In this document: in pieces, positions 1 through 9,574 of the stretch | How positions within the stretch are numbered: the first letter of the stretch is position 1 | Layout: each line of letters begins with the position of its first letter | From: Gemmatimonadaceae bacterium | Lineage (GTDB): Bacteria; Gemmatimonadota; Gemmatimonadetes; Gemmatimonadales; Gemmatimonadaceae | DNA length: 44,483 bases | Direction of reading: 5' to 3' | Assembly: GCA_025927495.1 (NCBI GenBank) | Contig: JAICLH010000003.1 | Span: forward strand, 1 to 44,483 | Notes under the pieces: generated by a model | Database searches by the model: none | What the model saw: only the letters and a program-made list of their open reading frames with translations | Told to the model about the DNA's origin: nothing | Program-made: the position numbers and the translations under genes

Positions 1-113
1 AAACCGCCCACATCTCCGCACAACGGTCCCTGACCAGGGGACGCGCGCCGCATCGCGGCGCGCGCACACCGCGCGGGCGGCACGTCGCGCCGCTGGTGCG
101 CGGCGCGCCGCGG
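1..113. other. 3' flank with two GC hairpins
   Basis: No gene is visible here. Two GC-rich stem-loops follow the stop of the minus-strand gene ending at 114. One is a perfect 10-bp stem at 42-51/55-64 with a 3-nt loop; the other is a perfect 8-bp stem at 86-93/100-107 with a 6-nt loop. Neither has a T-tract, so they are at best factor-assisted terminators or mRNA 3'-end protection structures. Confidence 0.35.
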
Positions 114-3071
114 TTAGAAGTCGTCGTTGCCGTCGTCTTCGTCCTCGACGCCGGGCAGGCCACGTGGGTCGGGCTTGACCGTAAACGGCTGCGTATAGGT
201 CTTGCCGTTAACCGTTAGGCGGGCAGTGAAGGCGCCCAGGAGCGGAATGCGCCGCCGGCCGAATCCGCCGCCGCCGCCGCCCGGGCCGCCGCGCGGCATG
301 TCCTTCACCGGCACCCACACGATCCGGTGCATGCCCGGCGACGTGGCGAATGGCTCGGGCGCCGGGCGCCAGAGCGCAGTCGTATTCGGCAAACCGGGCC
401 GCCGCCGCGCAGGGCTCGCGCCGCCGGCCGCTTCGACCGGCGCGCCGCTCGAGAACGTGTGCACCACCTGACCGGACCCGTCCAGAATCTCGAGGGTGAC
501 CGATCCCGACGGCGCCGCCTTCAGGAAGTAGTCGATGGCCGCTCCGTTAGGCGGATTGTCCGCTTGTGGCTCGTCCTTCTGCAGCGGCGTGCCGTTGTCG
601 CCACCCTGATTGTAATAGATCGCGTCCGTTGGCTTGAACAACACCACGTCGCTCGCCAGCTGCGATGCATCCGCCTGGCGCAGCGGCGTGATGTCATCGA
701 TCACCCAGAAGCCGCGGCCGTGTGTACCGACGATAAGATCGTTCTGGTACACCTCGAAGTCGCGCACCGATGTCACCGGCAGATTGAGCTGCAGCGGGAG
801 CCACGAGTCGCCGTCGTCGAAGGAAACGAATGCGCCGCGCTCCGTGCCCGCGAACAACAGGCCGCGGCGCATGGGATCTTCCTTCACGGTGTGCACGTAC
901 ACGCCGGCCGGCAGACCCTTCGTGATCCGCTGCCACGTCTTGCCCAAATCGCGCGTACGGTAGATGTACGGCTCGAAGTCTTGCAACTGATGCCGATCGA
1001 CGCTCGCGTACGCCGTGCTGAAGTCGAAGTGCGACGCGTCGATCATCGTCACGCGGCTCCATGCCGTGAGCGCGGGCGGCGTCACGTTCTGCCAGTGCGC
1101 GCCGTTGTCCAGGGTCACTTGAATGGTGCCGTCGTCCGTGCCGATCCACACCATCGGCACGAGGATGGGCGACGGTGCGATGGTGTAGATCACCCCGCGC
1201 TGTCCGTTAGTCCCGGTGTCGGCGGCGGCGGCTGCATCCATTCCGGCCGGCACGCCCGGCTGCGGGCGCGTCAGGTCGGGACTCAGCCGCGTCCACGTCT
1301 GCGCGCAGTCCGTCGAGCGGAACAGATACTGGTTGCCGTAGTAGAGCGCGCGCGGATCGGCGCGCGACACCACGAGCGGCTGCGTCCAATCGGCGCGCGC
1401 GGTCTCGCCCTTTGGAACGTCGGGTGCGGTCGTGCCGGCGACGGGGGCGTTGAGCGCGAGATCGTAGCGCTGACCGGTGCCGCCAAACACGATGCCCGGA
1501 TGCAGCGGGTCACCCGCGGTGTAGCCGCTCTCACCGCCGGCGCCGATCGGTTCCCAATCGCGCATCGAGATCTCGCCGAACTTGCCGCGCGATCGCACGG
1601 CCACGGCACCGCTGTCCTGCTGCGCACCGGTCACCCAGTACGGGAAGCGATAGTCGACCGAGACGTGGTAAATCTGCGCCGTGGGCTGATTGAGCCACGA
1701 GCTCCACGTGACCGCGCGCGGATCCTCGGTCTTCGCGTTACGCGTGATCACCGTTCCCTGATCGCTGGCCACGATCATCGTGTTCGGATCATCGGGCGAG
1801 ACCCACGGCTGGTGATAGTCGTCCCCGCCCGGTGAGCCGCGCAGCGGCACCCACGTGTGTCCGCCATCCATGGAGCGCGATACCGACACGTTGCTGACAT
1901 AGACCACGTCGGCATTCTTCGGATCGACCGCGAGGTGCTCGAAGTACCATCCGCGTCCCCAGAGCGCGGAGTCGTTGGATACGCGCGTCCACGTCGCGCC
2001 CGCGTCGTCGGAGCGGAAGAATCCGCCTAACCCGGGAACGCCGACGCCGAAGCGGCGCGCGGCGACCGCGGCCTGCGACGTGTCCACGGGAATGCTCGGA
2101 TCCGGTACGAGATCATCGATCAGCGCGTACAACCGTTGTGGATTGCTCGGACACACCGCGATGCCGGACTTGCCGATGCCTTCCTTGGGAAGCCCATTCG
2201 TTAGCTCGGTCCACGAATCGCCGCCGTCGGTCGACTTGTAGAGGCCGCCGCCGGGTCCATTCGTCGGCGCGTACACGAACCACGGCGGGCGGCGCGTGTT
2301 CCAGAGCCCGGCGTAAATCACCCGCGGGTTGGTCGGGTCGATCACTACCTCGACGGCCCCGACATTTTCGTTCTTGAACAGCACCTTCTTCCAACTCCGG
2401 CCGCCGTCGGTGGAACGATACACGCCGCGGTCGGCATTGGGGCCGTAGAAGTTTCCGATCGCCGCGGCGAACACGAGGTTCGGATCCGTCGGGTGCACGG
2501 CGACCTTGCCGATGTGCTGCGTCCCGTCGAGACCGATGTGCGCCCACGTCTTGCCTGCGTCGGTGGACTTGTACAGCCCGTTGCCGAAGCCGGTCGAGTC
2601 GCGCAGCGTACATTCGCCGCTGCCCACATACACGGTGTCGGGTGCCGATGGCGCGACGGCAACCGCGCCGATCGACGCGACAGGATTGGCATCGAACACG
2701 GGTTCCCACACGCGGCCGGCGTCGATCGTTTTCCAGAGACCGCCGTTCACCGAACCCGAATAGAATTCGTTAGGCCGACCGGGTACGCCGGTCACGGCAT
2801 CCGTGCGCCCCCCGCGGAACGGGCCGAGGAGCCGCCACCGCAATCCGGAGAACAGCGGTGACAGATCGCCGGCCGGCGCGGCCAACGCGGCCGGCGCGTT
2901 GCCCATGGCGTGCGCCGATTGACGGACCACATCCCGTACGACGGACGGCGTGCGGGAAAAGAGAGTGAGCGCGCCACCGAAGAGGCCGGCACGCACGAGG
3001 AAGTCGCGCCGCGTGACGTCGTTGTCAGGGTGTTCGGGTTCCGGGCGCGGGAAGTTGTCTCGTGTCTCCAC
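114..3071 (-). CDS. TAT-exported VPS10/sortilin-like BNR beta-propeller protein
   Basis: Large secreted beta-propeller. A twin-arginine signal (TRRDFL followed by a hydrophobic stretch, residues about 20-40) precedes many sialidase/BNR-type repeats with the pattern S-x-D-x-G-x-T/S-W, for example KSTDAGKTW, RSTDGGRSW and RSTDCAQTW. This is the family annotated as glycosyl hydrolase or VPS10 domain protein. The C-terminal part (from about residue 790) looks like a beta-sandwich sorting or carbohydrate-binding region, with a Gly-rich stretch and an acidic tail (EDEDDGNDDF). No catalytic sialidase residues can be assigned, so an enzymatic role is not supported. The frame stays open to an ATG at 3116, but that ATG has no ribosome binding site and would add an unlikely N-terminus; I prefer the GTG at 3071. 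It is transcribed alone, away from queC. Confidence 0.85.
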   Translation of the reverse strand: METRDNFPRPEPEHPDNDVTRRDFLVRAGLFGGALTLFSRTPSVVRDVVRQSAHAMGNAPAALAAPAGDLSPLFSGLRWRLLGPFRGGRTDAVTGVPGRPNEFYSGSVNGGLWKTIDAGRVWEPVFDANPVASIGAVAVAPSAPDTVYVGSGECTLRDSTGFGNGLYKSTDAGKTWAHIGLDGTQHIGKVAVHPTDPNLVFAAAIGNFYGPNADRGVYRSTDGGRSWKKVLFKNENVGAVEVVIDPTNPRVIYAGLWNTRRPPWFVYAPTNGPGGGLYKSTDGGDSWTELTNGLPKEGIGKSGIAVCPSNPQRLYALIDDLVPDPSIPVDTSQAAVAARRFGVGVPGLGGFFRSDDAGATWTRVSNDSALWGRGWYFEHLAVDPKNADVVYVSNVSVSRSMDGGHTWVPLRGSPGGDDYHQPWVSPDDPNTMIVASDQGTVITRNAKTEDPRAVTWSSWLNQPTAQIYHVSVDYRFPYWVTGAQQDSGAVAVRSRGKFGEISMRDWEPIGAGGESGYTAGDPLHPGIVFGGTGQRYDLALNAPVAGTTAPDVPKGETARADWTQPLVVSRADPRALYYGNQYLFRSTDCAQTWTRLSPDLTRPQPGVPAGMDAAAAADTGTNGQRGVIYTIAPSPILVPMVWIGTDDGTIQVTLDNGAHWQNVTPPALTAWSRVTMIDASHFDFSTAYASVDRHQLQDFEPYIYRTRDLGKTWQRITKGLPAGVYVHTVKEDPMRRGLLFAGTERGAFVSFDDGDSWLPLQLNLPVTSVRDFEVYQNDLIVGTHGRGFWVIDDITPLRQADASQLASDVVLFKPTDAIYYNQGGDNGTPLQKDEPQADNPPNGAAIDYFLKAAPSGSVTLEILDGSGQVVHTFSSGAPVEAAGGASPARRRPGLPNTTALWRPAPEPFATSPGMHRIVWVPVKDMPRGGPGGGGGGFGRRRIPLLGAFTARLTVNGKTYTQPFTVKPDPRGLPGVEDEDDGNDDF

Positions 3072-3217
3072 GGTCAGGTCTCGTTTGTGTGCGGGGCAAG
3101 CCTGCGAGCATCGCAACGCGCGCGTCGCACGCGTCGCGCAGTCAAATAGGCCGCGGTACGGCGTGTGTCAAGCGAGGCGGACGGGCTTCTCCGCTCATCG
3201 AGAACGCCGCGCGAGAT

Positions 3218-3922
3218 TCAGGGTCGTGCGTAGGCGATGGGATCGCGGACGCCGGCGGCCTCGAACGCCCGCAGGCGGAGGAGGCACGCGTCGCAGCGGC
3301 CGCAGGCCTCGCCGGTCGGCAGCGGGTCGTAGCAGCTGCACGTCCCGGCGTAGTCCACGCCTAACGAAAGTCCGAGGGCGATGATCTCGGCTTTCGAGAG
3401 AGCGAGGAGCGGCGCGTGGATGCGAAAGCGGCTCGTGCCGTCGACACCGGCCTTGGTGGCGAGATTGGCGAGTCGCTCGAACGCCTCGATGAATGCGGGG
3501 CGACAATCCGGATATCCGGAGTAATCGAGCGCGTTCACGCCAATGAAGATGTCGGCCGCGCCAATCGTCTCGGCGAATGCGAGACCAAGCGCGAGGAATA
3601 CGGTATTGCGCGCCGGCACGTAGGTCACGGGGATGCCGGCACCGATGTCGCGTGCAGTGCGATCCTTGGGCACGGGGATGTCGGCCGTGAGCGCGGAGCC
3701 GCCGAACGCGCGGAGATCGAGGTCGACCATCTCGTGTCGCGCGACACCCATGCGTTGGGCGATGCGCACGGCCGCGTCGAGCTCGGCGGCGTGGCGCTGG
3801 CCATAGCGAACCGACAGCGCGGCGAGGTCGAAGCCATCGCGCCGCGCGACGGCGAGCACCGTCGTCGAGTCGAGTCCGCCACTCAGCAAGACCACGGCGC
3901 GCGGACGCGGTGTGTCGGTCAT
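3218..3922 (-). CDS. queC: 7-cyano-7-deazaguanine synthase QueC
   Basis: ATP-dependent conversion of 7-carboxy-7-deazaguanine plus ammonia to preQ0, a step of queuosine/7-deazapurine synthesis. At 234 aa it has the usual length. The PP-loop SGGLDST lies at residues 14-20, and the zinc site is visible near the C-terminus as C197, C207, C210 and C213 (CGRCDAC). The start at MTDTPRP fits the family; the frame continues upstream to 4135 but that part does not look like protein. The upstream neighbour is a divergent DUF5996 gene, and queE lies 1.1 kb away on the same strand. queD and queF are not in the window, so the pathway is only partly present here. A GTTAGGC word encodes Leu-Gly in the SLGVD segment (3359-3365). 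Confidence 0.95.
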   Translation of the reverse strand: MTDTPRPRAVVLLSGGLDSTTVLAVARRDGFDLAALSVRYGQRHAAELDAAVRIAQRMGVARHEMVDLDLRAFGGSALTADIPVPKDRTARDIGAGIPVTYVPARNTVFLALGLAFAETIGAADIFIGVNALDYSGYPDCRPAFIEAFERLANLATKAGVDGTSRFRIHAPLLALSKAEIIALGLSLGVDYAGTCSCYDPLPTGEACGRCDACLLRLRAFEAAGVRDPIAYARP

Positions 3923-4008
3923 GTGATACAAGGTACGCGGCGGTGGCGTGAATGCAGAGAGCGCGATCTTTCTTGGAACTCTGGGGGCATCGGGAATATG
4001 TTGGGAAT

Positions 4009-4956
4009 GTGAGAGACCTTCGATCTTCCGCGACCGCCGCCGGGCGCTGGCCCGACCTGCCCTTTGAGTCGTGGGCCGACACGCATGCCACGCTGCACAT
4101 GTGGACGCAGATCGTGGGGAAGACGCGCCTCGCACACGCGCCGATGATGAATCACTGGTGGCAGGTTGCGCTGTACGTCACGTCGCGCGGGCTCACGACG
4201 TCGGCGATGCCGGCCGGCGACGACGTGCGGACATTCTCGGTCGATTTCGATTTCATTGATCATCGGCTCGACATCCGTTCGAGCGACGGTCGGGCCGCTT
4301 CGATGGCGCTGGTTCCGCAATCGGTGTCGACGTTTTACGCGACCTACCTCGCGGAGCTCGAGGCGCTCGGTCTCGAGGCGGGGATTCATGCGGTGCCGAA
4401 CGAAGTCCCGGTGGCGACTCCGTTCGCGAAGGACCGCGAGCATGCGTCCTACGACGCCGACGCGGCGCACGCGTGGTGGGTGATCATGAGCGAGTCGCAG
4501 CGGGTGCTGGAGCGATTCCGCGGGCGGTTCCTGGGCAAGAGCAGCCCGACGCACTTCTTCTGGGGCAGCTTCGACCTCGCGCAGACGCGGTTTTCCGGCC
4601 GGCGCGCGCCGCGTCACGGCGGCGGTGCGCCTAACTGTCCCGACTACGTGATGGTGGAAGCGTACTCGCACGAGTGCGCGAGCGTCGGGGTGTGGCCCGG
4701 CGGCTCCGGCATCGCCGGCCCGGCCTTCTACGCATATTCGTATCCGGAGCCCGCCGGCTATGCGCGTGCGCCGCACCCGAAGGGCGCCGCGTACGATCAG
4801 ACGATGCGTGAATTCATCATGCCGTACGACGTCGTGCGGCGCGCGGCATCGCCGGACGATGCGATTCTCGACTTTGCCCAGGCCGCCTATGAGGCGGCGG
4901 CTCAGTTAGGCAACTGGGACCGAGAGCTCGAGCGGCCCACGAGCGAGTGGCCATAA
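4009..4956 (+). CDS. DUF5996 family protein
   Basis: About 315 aa. The N-terminal block [17 protein letters not shown], the following [10 protein letters not shown], and [17 protein letters not shown] are characteristic of DUF5996, a family of unknown function. The C-terminal half is rich in aromatic residues and has the block [11 protein letters not shown]. There is no signal peptide or membrane segment, so it should be cytoplasmic. I chose the GTG at 4009 because homology begins a few residues later; an ATG at 3952 is also in frame and would overlap the queC promoter region. It is divergent from queC and convergent with queE. Lying between two preQ0 genes it might be mistaken for QueF, but it has none of QueF's motifs. 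TAA stop at 4954-4956. Confidence 0.75.
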   Translation: MRDLRSSATAAGRWPDLPFESWADTHATLHMWTQIVGKTRLAHAPMMNHWWQVALYVTSRGLTTSAMPAGDDVRTFSVDFDFIDHRLDIRSSDGRAASMALVPQSVSTFYATYLAELEALGLEAGIHAVPNEVPVATPFAKDREHASYDADAAHAWWVIMSESQRVLERFRGRFLGKSSPTHFFWGSFDLAQTRFSGRRAPRHGGGAPNCPDYVMVEAYSHECASVGVWPGGSGIAGPAFYAYSYPEPAGYARAPHPKGAAYDQTMREFIMPYDVVRRAASPDDAILDFAQAAYEAAAQLGNWDRELERPTSEWP

Positions 4957-5027
4957 GGCGGACGCGGCACGGACAAGACCGGATGGCTCCGTGTGTTGTC
5001 AGGCTGTGTCCCGGCCGTGTCCGCCTT
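4955..5027. terminator. bidirectional hairpin terminator between convergent genes
   Basis: Two 20-nt arms, 4955-4974 and 5008-5027, pair at 17 of 20 positions around a 33-nt loop. The left arm begins inside the TAA stop of the DUF5996 gene and the right arm ends in the stop codon of queE, so the structure exactly fills the convergent junction. There is no T-run. The arms contain TCCG units related to the decamer repeats at 17201 and 21583. Confidence 0.6.
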
Positions 5028-5680
5028 CACGGGAGGCCAATGAGCTTGTGCGTCTGCAGCGAGAGCCGCCAGCGCGGGTGCGCCAGGCAGTAGGCGAGCG
5101 CACGCTGCGTATTCTCCTCGCGGTCCGGACCGTCCATTGGCTGCAACGAGAAAAATCTGAACGCGAGCGACTCGAATCGCTCGGGCTGCGCTTCGGGTTC
5201 GCGCTGGGGATACACGAGCTTGAGCTCGTCGCCCGACGTGAGTCGCAGCGACGCTCCCGCTTTGGGACTCACGCAGATCCAGTCGAGACCGGGCGGCGCC
5301 TGCTGCGTGCCGTTGGTCTCGACTGCGACCTGAAAGCCGACGTCGTGGAACGCCTCGATCAGGGGCGCGTCGAGTTGCAACAGTGGCTCGCCGCCGGTGC
5401 AGACGACGAGTGGCGCGCCCGGCGAATGCCCGCCATCGCGCCAGGTACGGAGCGCGGCTTGGGCCAGCGTTTCCGGTGCGGCGAAGCGGCCGCCTCCGGG
5501 TCCATCGGTACCGACGAAATCCGTATCGCAGAACGTGCAGACCGCGGCGGCACGGTCCCCCTCGAGGCCCGTCCACAGGTTGCAGCCCGCGAATCGGCAG
5601 AACACCGCGGCGCGACCCGTCTGCACGCCTTCGCCCTGCAGCGTGTAATAAAGCTCCTTGACCGCGTACATCCGCGACAC
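5027..5680 (-). CDS. queE: 7-carboxy-7-deazaguanine synthase QueE (radical SAM)
   Basis: Radical SAM ring contraction of 6-carboxytetrahydropterin to 7-carboxy-7-deazaguanine, upstream of QueC. 217 aa, the usual size. The cluster-binding cysteines are C33, C48 and C51 in the CX14CX2C arrangement known for QueE (GCNLW ... VCTFCDTDF), rather than the common CX3CX2C. The N-terminal YYTLQGEG and the SAM-binding TGGEPLLQ (about residues 95-102) are intact. M1 is a GTG; an ATG three codons on is an alternative start. It follows the FUSC gene by 18 nt on the same strand and may be co-transcribed with it. Its stop lies in the shared hairpin. Confidence 0.95.
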   Translation of the reverse strand: MSRMYAVKELYYTLQGEGVQTGRAAVFCRFAGCNLWTGLEGDRAAAVCTFCDTDFVGTDGPGGGRFAAPETLAQAALRTWRDGGHSPGAPLVVCTGGEPLLQLDAPLIEAFHDVGFQVAVETNGTQQAPPGLDWICVSPKAGASLRLTSGDELKLVYPQREPEAQPERFESLAFRFFSLQPMDGPDREENTQRALAYCLAHPRWRLSLQTHKLIGLP

Positions 5681-5698
5681 GATAGCCGTCTCTCCCCG

Positions 5699-7747
5699 TT
5701 AGGCATGCGGCCCCGGGCGGAGGGGCCGTCGCTCCGAAATCTCGGCGTGTCGGCGCGCCACCGCCAGCGGCGTGGGCAACCCGGCCGTCGCGGCCAGCGC
5801 AGCGCGCGCGGCATCGATACGCTCGAGCCAGTCGGATACCGGGGCCGCCGGGACCGGGGCGTCGCCGAGCGCCACCAGGTGCCGCACGCCATACGCGAGG
5901 TCGACCGCCGCACGCACCGACTCCATGAAGTGCGGTACGTGCAGCGGCACGTTGATCTCCCAGACCGGGCGCGTCGCTTGGCGGAATCGCTGCACGGCGC
6001 GGTCGACGCGTCGCGCCCAACGCAGCCGAGTGCGCGGCGGCAGCGGCGAGGCATCGCGCGCCATGAGCGCGTCGACGGCGCGTGCCGACTCGCGCAACAG
6101 ATCGGCCACGCGCCGATCCACCGACAGGCGTGCCGGCGCCGGCAACACGACACTGGCGACAACCGCCCCGATCGAGGCGCCGATGAGCGTTTCCTCGAGG
6201 CGCAGCGACAACAGCGCCGGTGAATAGTTGCCTAACGTGTCGTACAGCAGTGCCAGCGCCGTCGTAATGAACACGATCATCCACGCGTACGAGAGCGGGG
6301 CGAGGTAGAACGCGCCGAATATGCTCAGGTAGAGGAACACGAGCGCCGCGCGGTGGTCGCCACCCACGGCCGCCGCGATCACGACGCCCAACACGACGCC
6401 GCCGACCGTCCCGAGAATCCGCTGCCACGCGCGCGAGAGACTCTCGGCGCGGTTGGTCGCGCGCAAGAATACGACGAACGCGCCGATCACCGCCCAGTAC
6501 CACCGCTCCGACGAAACGGGGTGGCCCGCGACCATGGCGAGGGCGGCGGCGATCGACGCTTGAACGGCGAGGCGCACCGACGGCCGGAGCGCCTCGCGCG
6601 CCGGCGTGGCGTCGTCGGGGTTGAGACCGAGCGGCGTCGAACCGCCGGCGGCGGTGACGGCCTCGTCGATGACCGCGTCCGCGGCTCGCGGTGGCGTCCA
6701 CGGATGGCGGTGCGCGATGACGTCGGCCGCGAACCGCATCTTGCTGCCGACCCATTCCGGCAGAGTACCCGCTGCTGCACCCGAGGTGCCGCGACCGTCA
6801 TCCGGCGCACGAATGCCTGCGCCTAACGCACGAGCGGCGTGCGCGACGTCCCGGCGAACCACCGCGTGCGCACCCGCCTGGCGCGCGCTCGCGATCACAT
6901 CGGCCACGGTCTCGACGGCCAACTCGACCTCGAAGACATCCATCGCCCATCGGTCGGCTGCTGCGCTCTGGTGTCGCCGTGCCTCGGTTTCATCCTCGAG
7001 TGCGAGCGCCGCGTCGTTGAGGTGTGCGAGCGCGACGCGCAGGCGGTGCGTCCGCCAGCGCCCGTCTCGCGTCGCAACCGCCAAGCGCGCGAGCGTCTCG
7101 AGAACCGTTGTCGCCCGCGCGCGAAACGCCACCAGCATGCCATCGAGCAGCCGATCGGGGCGGTCGCGCAGGATGCCGAATCGCACGACGTACGCGATGG
7201 CCACACCGATCACGATCGAGACCGACGACAACCGGAAATCGCTCTCGCCGGGGTGTGCGAAGAGCGAGAAAAAGAAGCTCATGAACGCGAGCAAGCCGAG
7301 CGCGCTGCCGCGCGGGCCGTAGCGCCGGATGAAGGTGGCACCGAACACCACGCCGCAAAACAACACCTGGTCGAGCCATGACCTCGACGCCACGAGCGAG
7401 CCGGCACCTACGACGAGGAGCGTGACGGGAATGGCGAGCAGTATCGTGAGACGTTGGTCGCGCGGGGTGTCGTCGTAGACGCGCGCAGCGGCCATGATGC
7501 CGACGACGATGCCGGCGAGCCCGACGGTCGCGGACTCCTGGCGCGCGTGCGCGAGCGGCACGATGGCGGCCGACGAGGCGATACCGGTGAGCGCCGCCCG
7601 CGCCCCGGCGCGCCATCGCGTTAGGCCGGGATCCGAGGCGATCAGGACATCTCGCGCGTGCCGCAGCGGGGTCGGGCGCGCGTCGACGCGCCCGCGCGGC
7701 GAAGGGCCGTCGGTGCGCGAGTGGGCCGGGATCGGTCCCGAACGCAT
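5699..7747 (-). CDS. FUSC family inner-membrane protein
   Basis: About 682 aa with two hydrophobic bundles separated by a soluble middle region: membrane segments at roughly residues 50-190 and again at 395-530, the YccS/FusC/aromatic-acid exporter layout (FUSC superfamily). The second bundle contains WYWAVIGAFVVFLRATNRAES and the conserved-looking RILGTVGGVVLG. Such proteins are linked to efflux of aromatic acids or envelope stress; the substrate cannot be inferred. The frame is open to 7879, but the extra N-terminus is Arg/Pro-rich and would overlap the neighbouring promoter, so I use the ATG at 7747. The stop TAA lies inside a GTTAGGC word (5698-5704). queE follows after 18 nt. Confidence 0.8.
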   Translation of the reverse strand: MRSGPIPAHSRTDGPSPRGRVDARPTPLRHARDVLIASDPGLTRWRAGARAALTGIASSAAIVPLAHARQESATVGLAGIVVGIMAAARVYDDTPRDQRLTILLAIPVTLLVVGAGSLVASRSWLDQVLFCGVVFGATFIRRYGPRGSALGLLAFMSFFFSLFAHPGESDFRLSSVSIVIGVAIAYVVRFGILRDRPDRLLDGMLVAFRARATTVLETLARLAVATRDGRWRTHRLRVALAHLNDAALALEDETEARRHQSAAADRWAMDVFEVELAVETVADVIASARQAGAHAVVRRDVAHAARALGAGIRAPDDGRGTSGAAAGTLPEWVGSKMRFAADVIAHRHPWTPPRAADAVIDEAVTAAGGSTPLGLNPDDATPAREALRPSVRLAVQASIAAALAMVAGHPVSSERWYWAVIGAFVVFLRATNRAESLSRAWQRILGTVGGVVLGVVIAAAVGGDHRAALVFLYLSIFGAFYLAPLSYAWMIVFITTALALLYDTLGNYSPALLSLRLEETLIGASIGAVVASVVLPAPARLSVDRRVADLLRESARAVDALMARDASPLPPRTRLRWARRVDRAVQRFRQATRPVWEINVPLHVPHFMESVRAAVDLAYGVRHLVALGDAPVPAAPVSDWLERIDAARAALAATAGLPTPLAVARRHAEISERRPLRPGPHA

Positions 7748-7896
7748 CGCTGATCGAGGCGTGCATAGACCACGCCACCGATGGGGCGTTGACGAAAGCT
7801 CTGGGCGCGCGCATTGTCTGCGCATCGCGTTTCGCTGCACCAGACTCGGCGACGCGTCACGCACCGCGCCGCCGCGCAACCTCTTCCGTTAGGCGA

Positions 7897-8892
7897 ATGC
7901 CCGAGACCATTCCGGGCGCGCGCACGGCCATCGAGCGCCTGCGCACGCACCCTGCCCTTCCACTGGTGGCAGCCCCGACGCCCATTCACGAACTGGCGCG
8001 TCTGCGCGCTGCGCTCGGCGGCGGACCGCGCCTCCTCGTCAAGCGGGACGACGCCATCCCCTTCGGATTCGGCGGCAACAAGGTGCGAAAGCTCGCGTTC
8101 GTCGCCGCGCAGGCAGTGGCCGACGGTGCCGATACGCTCGTCACGACTGGAGGCGTCCAGTCGAATCATGCGCGCGTCACCGCCGCGGTCGCCGCCACGC
8201 TCGGGATGCGCTGCGTGTTGATTGCGAACGGCACGCGGCAGGAGCGGCCGACAGCGAATGCGCTGCTCGATGCGCTGCTGGGCGCCGACGTGCGGTACGT
8301 CTCGTCGCGCGAGGAACGGAACGCGGCGATCGACGACGCGGCGGCGCGGCTCGAGCGCGAGGGCCGCAGGCCCTTCCGCATCCCGCTCGGCGCGTCCACG
8401 CCGTTAGGCGCGCTGGGATTCGCGCGCGCCGTGGACGAGATGCTGGATCAGGGACCGGCGCCGGACGTGATCTACCACGCGAGCTCATCCGCCGGCACGC
8501 AAGCGGGACTGCTGGCCGGTTGCGCGCTGCACGGTCTCGCAACCCGCGTCGTGGGCGTGAGTCCCGACGACCCGGCGGCATCGATCGCCGGGCGGGTGCG
8601 CGACGTCCTGCAGGGGATGGGCCCGTTGTTAGGCGTCGATGGAGCCGCGCTCGCGGGCGCGCGACCCATCGAGATCGACGACGCGTTCATCGGCGACGGC
8701 TACGGCGTGCCGAGCGACGCGTCCCGGGAAGCGCAACAACTCGCCGCCCGAAACGAAGCCGTTTTCGTGGACCACACCTACACGGCCAAGGCACTGGCGG
8801 GTCTCATCGCCGCGGTGCACGCGGGGCGCATCCCCACCGATGCGACGGTGATGTTCTGGCATACCGGCGGTCAGGTGGGGCTTTTCGCCTAA
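7897..8892 (+). CDS. PLP-dependent D-cysteine desulfhydrase / ACC deaminase family enzyme
   Basis: 331-aa fold-type II PLP enzyme. The Schiff-base lysine is K62 in GGNKVRKL; TTGGVQSNHARVTAAVA is the family's substrate-carboxylate and cofactor segment, and HTGGQVGLFA is the typical C-terminus. Members act on D-cysteine (to pyruvate, H2S and ammonia) or on 1-aminocyclopropane-1-carboxylate; sequence reading alone does not decide which, though DcyD-like proteins are the commoner annotation for this type. The ATG at 7897 is chosen because homology begins a few residues later; the frame is open from 7789. It is divergent from the FUSC gene and ends GCC-TAA inside a GTTAGGC word (8887-8893). Confidence 0.88.
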   Translation: MPETIPGARTAIERLRTHPALPLVAAPTPIHELARLRAALGGGPRLLVKRDDAIPFGFGGNKVRKLAFVAAQAVADGADTLVTTGGVQSNHARVTAAVAATLGMRCVLIANGTRQERPTANALLDALLGADVRYVSSREERNAAIDDAAARLEREGRRPFRIPLGASTPLGALGFARAVDEMLDQGPAPDVIYHASSSAGTQAGLLAGCALHGLATRVVGVSPDDPAASIAGRVRDVLQGMGPLLGVDGAALAGARPIEIDDAFIGDGYGVPSDASREAQQLAARNEAVFVDHTYTAKALAGLIAAVHAGRIPTDATVMFWHTGGQVGLFA

Positions 8893-8937
8893 CGGCGAAC
8901 ATCCCCGCCCCCGGCCGGTCGGTGTCGGGCGGTTTCC

Positions 8938-9432
8938 TCAGCCGCGGTGGCGTGCCCGGGTGCGGGCGGCCTTGCGCGCCGCCGCCGAGCGTCCAGCGGC
9001 ACCCTTGGTGCGCACCGCCTTTCGTGCCGACGCGGAGCGCTCGGACGCGGAACGGCGACGCGCGCTCGCCCGCCCCTGCTTGGACAGCGCGCGACGCGAC
9101 GCGGCTTTGTGTCCTTCGCGCCGCAGCGCACCGGTCACGGCGCGCGAGCGTTTGCGCGACGTTTTCCGCCCGCGCTTCCGCCCTTTTGCCAGATCCTGCT
9201 TCGCCTTCCTCCGCGTCCGCTTGGACGAGCGCTTGCTCGCCGGCAGCTTCACACCCGCGTGGCGCGCCTTCGACAGACCGATGGCGATGGCCCGCTTCGT
9301 CGACCGAGCGCCATGCTTCCCCTCGCGCACGTGCTCCATTTCCTCGCGCACGAACTCGCCCGCTTGCGTCGACGGTGACTTCCCTTCTCGGGCATCCTCG
9401 TGCGCGCGGTCGATCGTTTCCTGTTCCGGCAT
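8938..9432 (-). CDS. DUF6496 protein with a Lys/Arg/Ala-rich tail
   Basis: 164 aa. The N-terminal 60 residues (DAREGKSPSTQAGEFVREEM ... STKRAIAIGLSKAR) match DUF6496, a small domain of unknown function. The rest is extremely basic and low in complexity (KRSSKRTRRKAKQ, RKRGRKTSRKRS), resembling histone-H1-like tails and probably binding nucleic acid; that is inference from composition. The start is the ATG at 9432, preceded by GGAGG; an ATG 12 nt upstream in the same frame lies before that ribosome binding site. Convergent with the PLP enzyme gene (45-nt gap). Confidence 0.8.
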   Translation of the reverse strand: MPEQETIDRAHEDAREGKSPSTQAGEFVREEMEHVREGKHGARSTKRAIAIGLSKARHAGVKLPASKRSSKRTRRKAKQDLAKGRKRGRKTSRKRSRAVTGALRREGHKAASRRALSKQGRASARRRSASERSASARKAVRTKGAAGRSAAARKAARTRARHRG

Positions 9433-9463
9433 CCTGACCTCCATCCGACTGGGTCAGCGTTGC

Positions 9464-9484
9464 GCTCGCCGAGCATCGGCGAGC
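9464..9484. terminator. GC stem-loop downstream of the DUF6600 gene
   Basis: A perfect 8-bp stem (9464-9471/9477-9484) with a 5-nt loop lies in the 142-nt gap between the DUF6600 gene (stop at 9575) and the DUF6496 start. No T-tract follows. It may be a terminator of the former or part of the latter's leader. Confidence 0.3.
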
Positions 9485-9574
9485 ACGAGTGCGATGTACG
9501 TCGAGCGGCGCCGCATAACACGGACCACACCGTTCGGCGAGCGGGACGCGACGCGTCGGATGTCAGTCAGCCGA

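Noticed and set aside
327-1835. Long plus-strand frame of 502 aa opposite the VPS10-like gene
   Set aside because: Antisense shadow: codon composition is Arg/His-rich and no domain is visible, while the minus strand gives a clear BNR propeller.
4009-4956. QueF or another queuosine enzyme next to queC
   Set aside because: The protein has DUF5996 blocks and none of QueF's motifs.
4902-6755. Long minus-strand frame of 617 aa
   Set aside because: It runs through the FUSC gene and queE in another frame, is extremely Arg-rich and has no family features; a GC-rich shadow.
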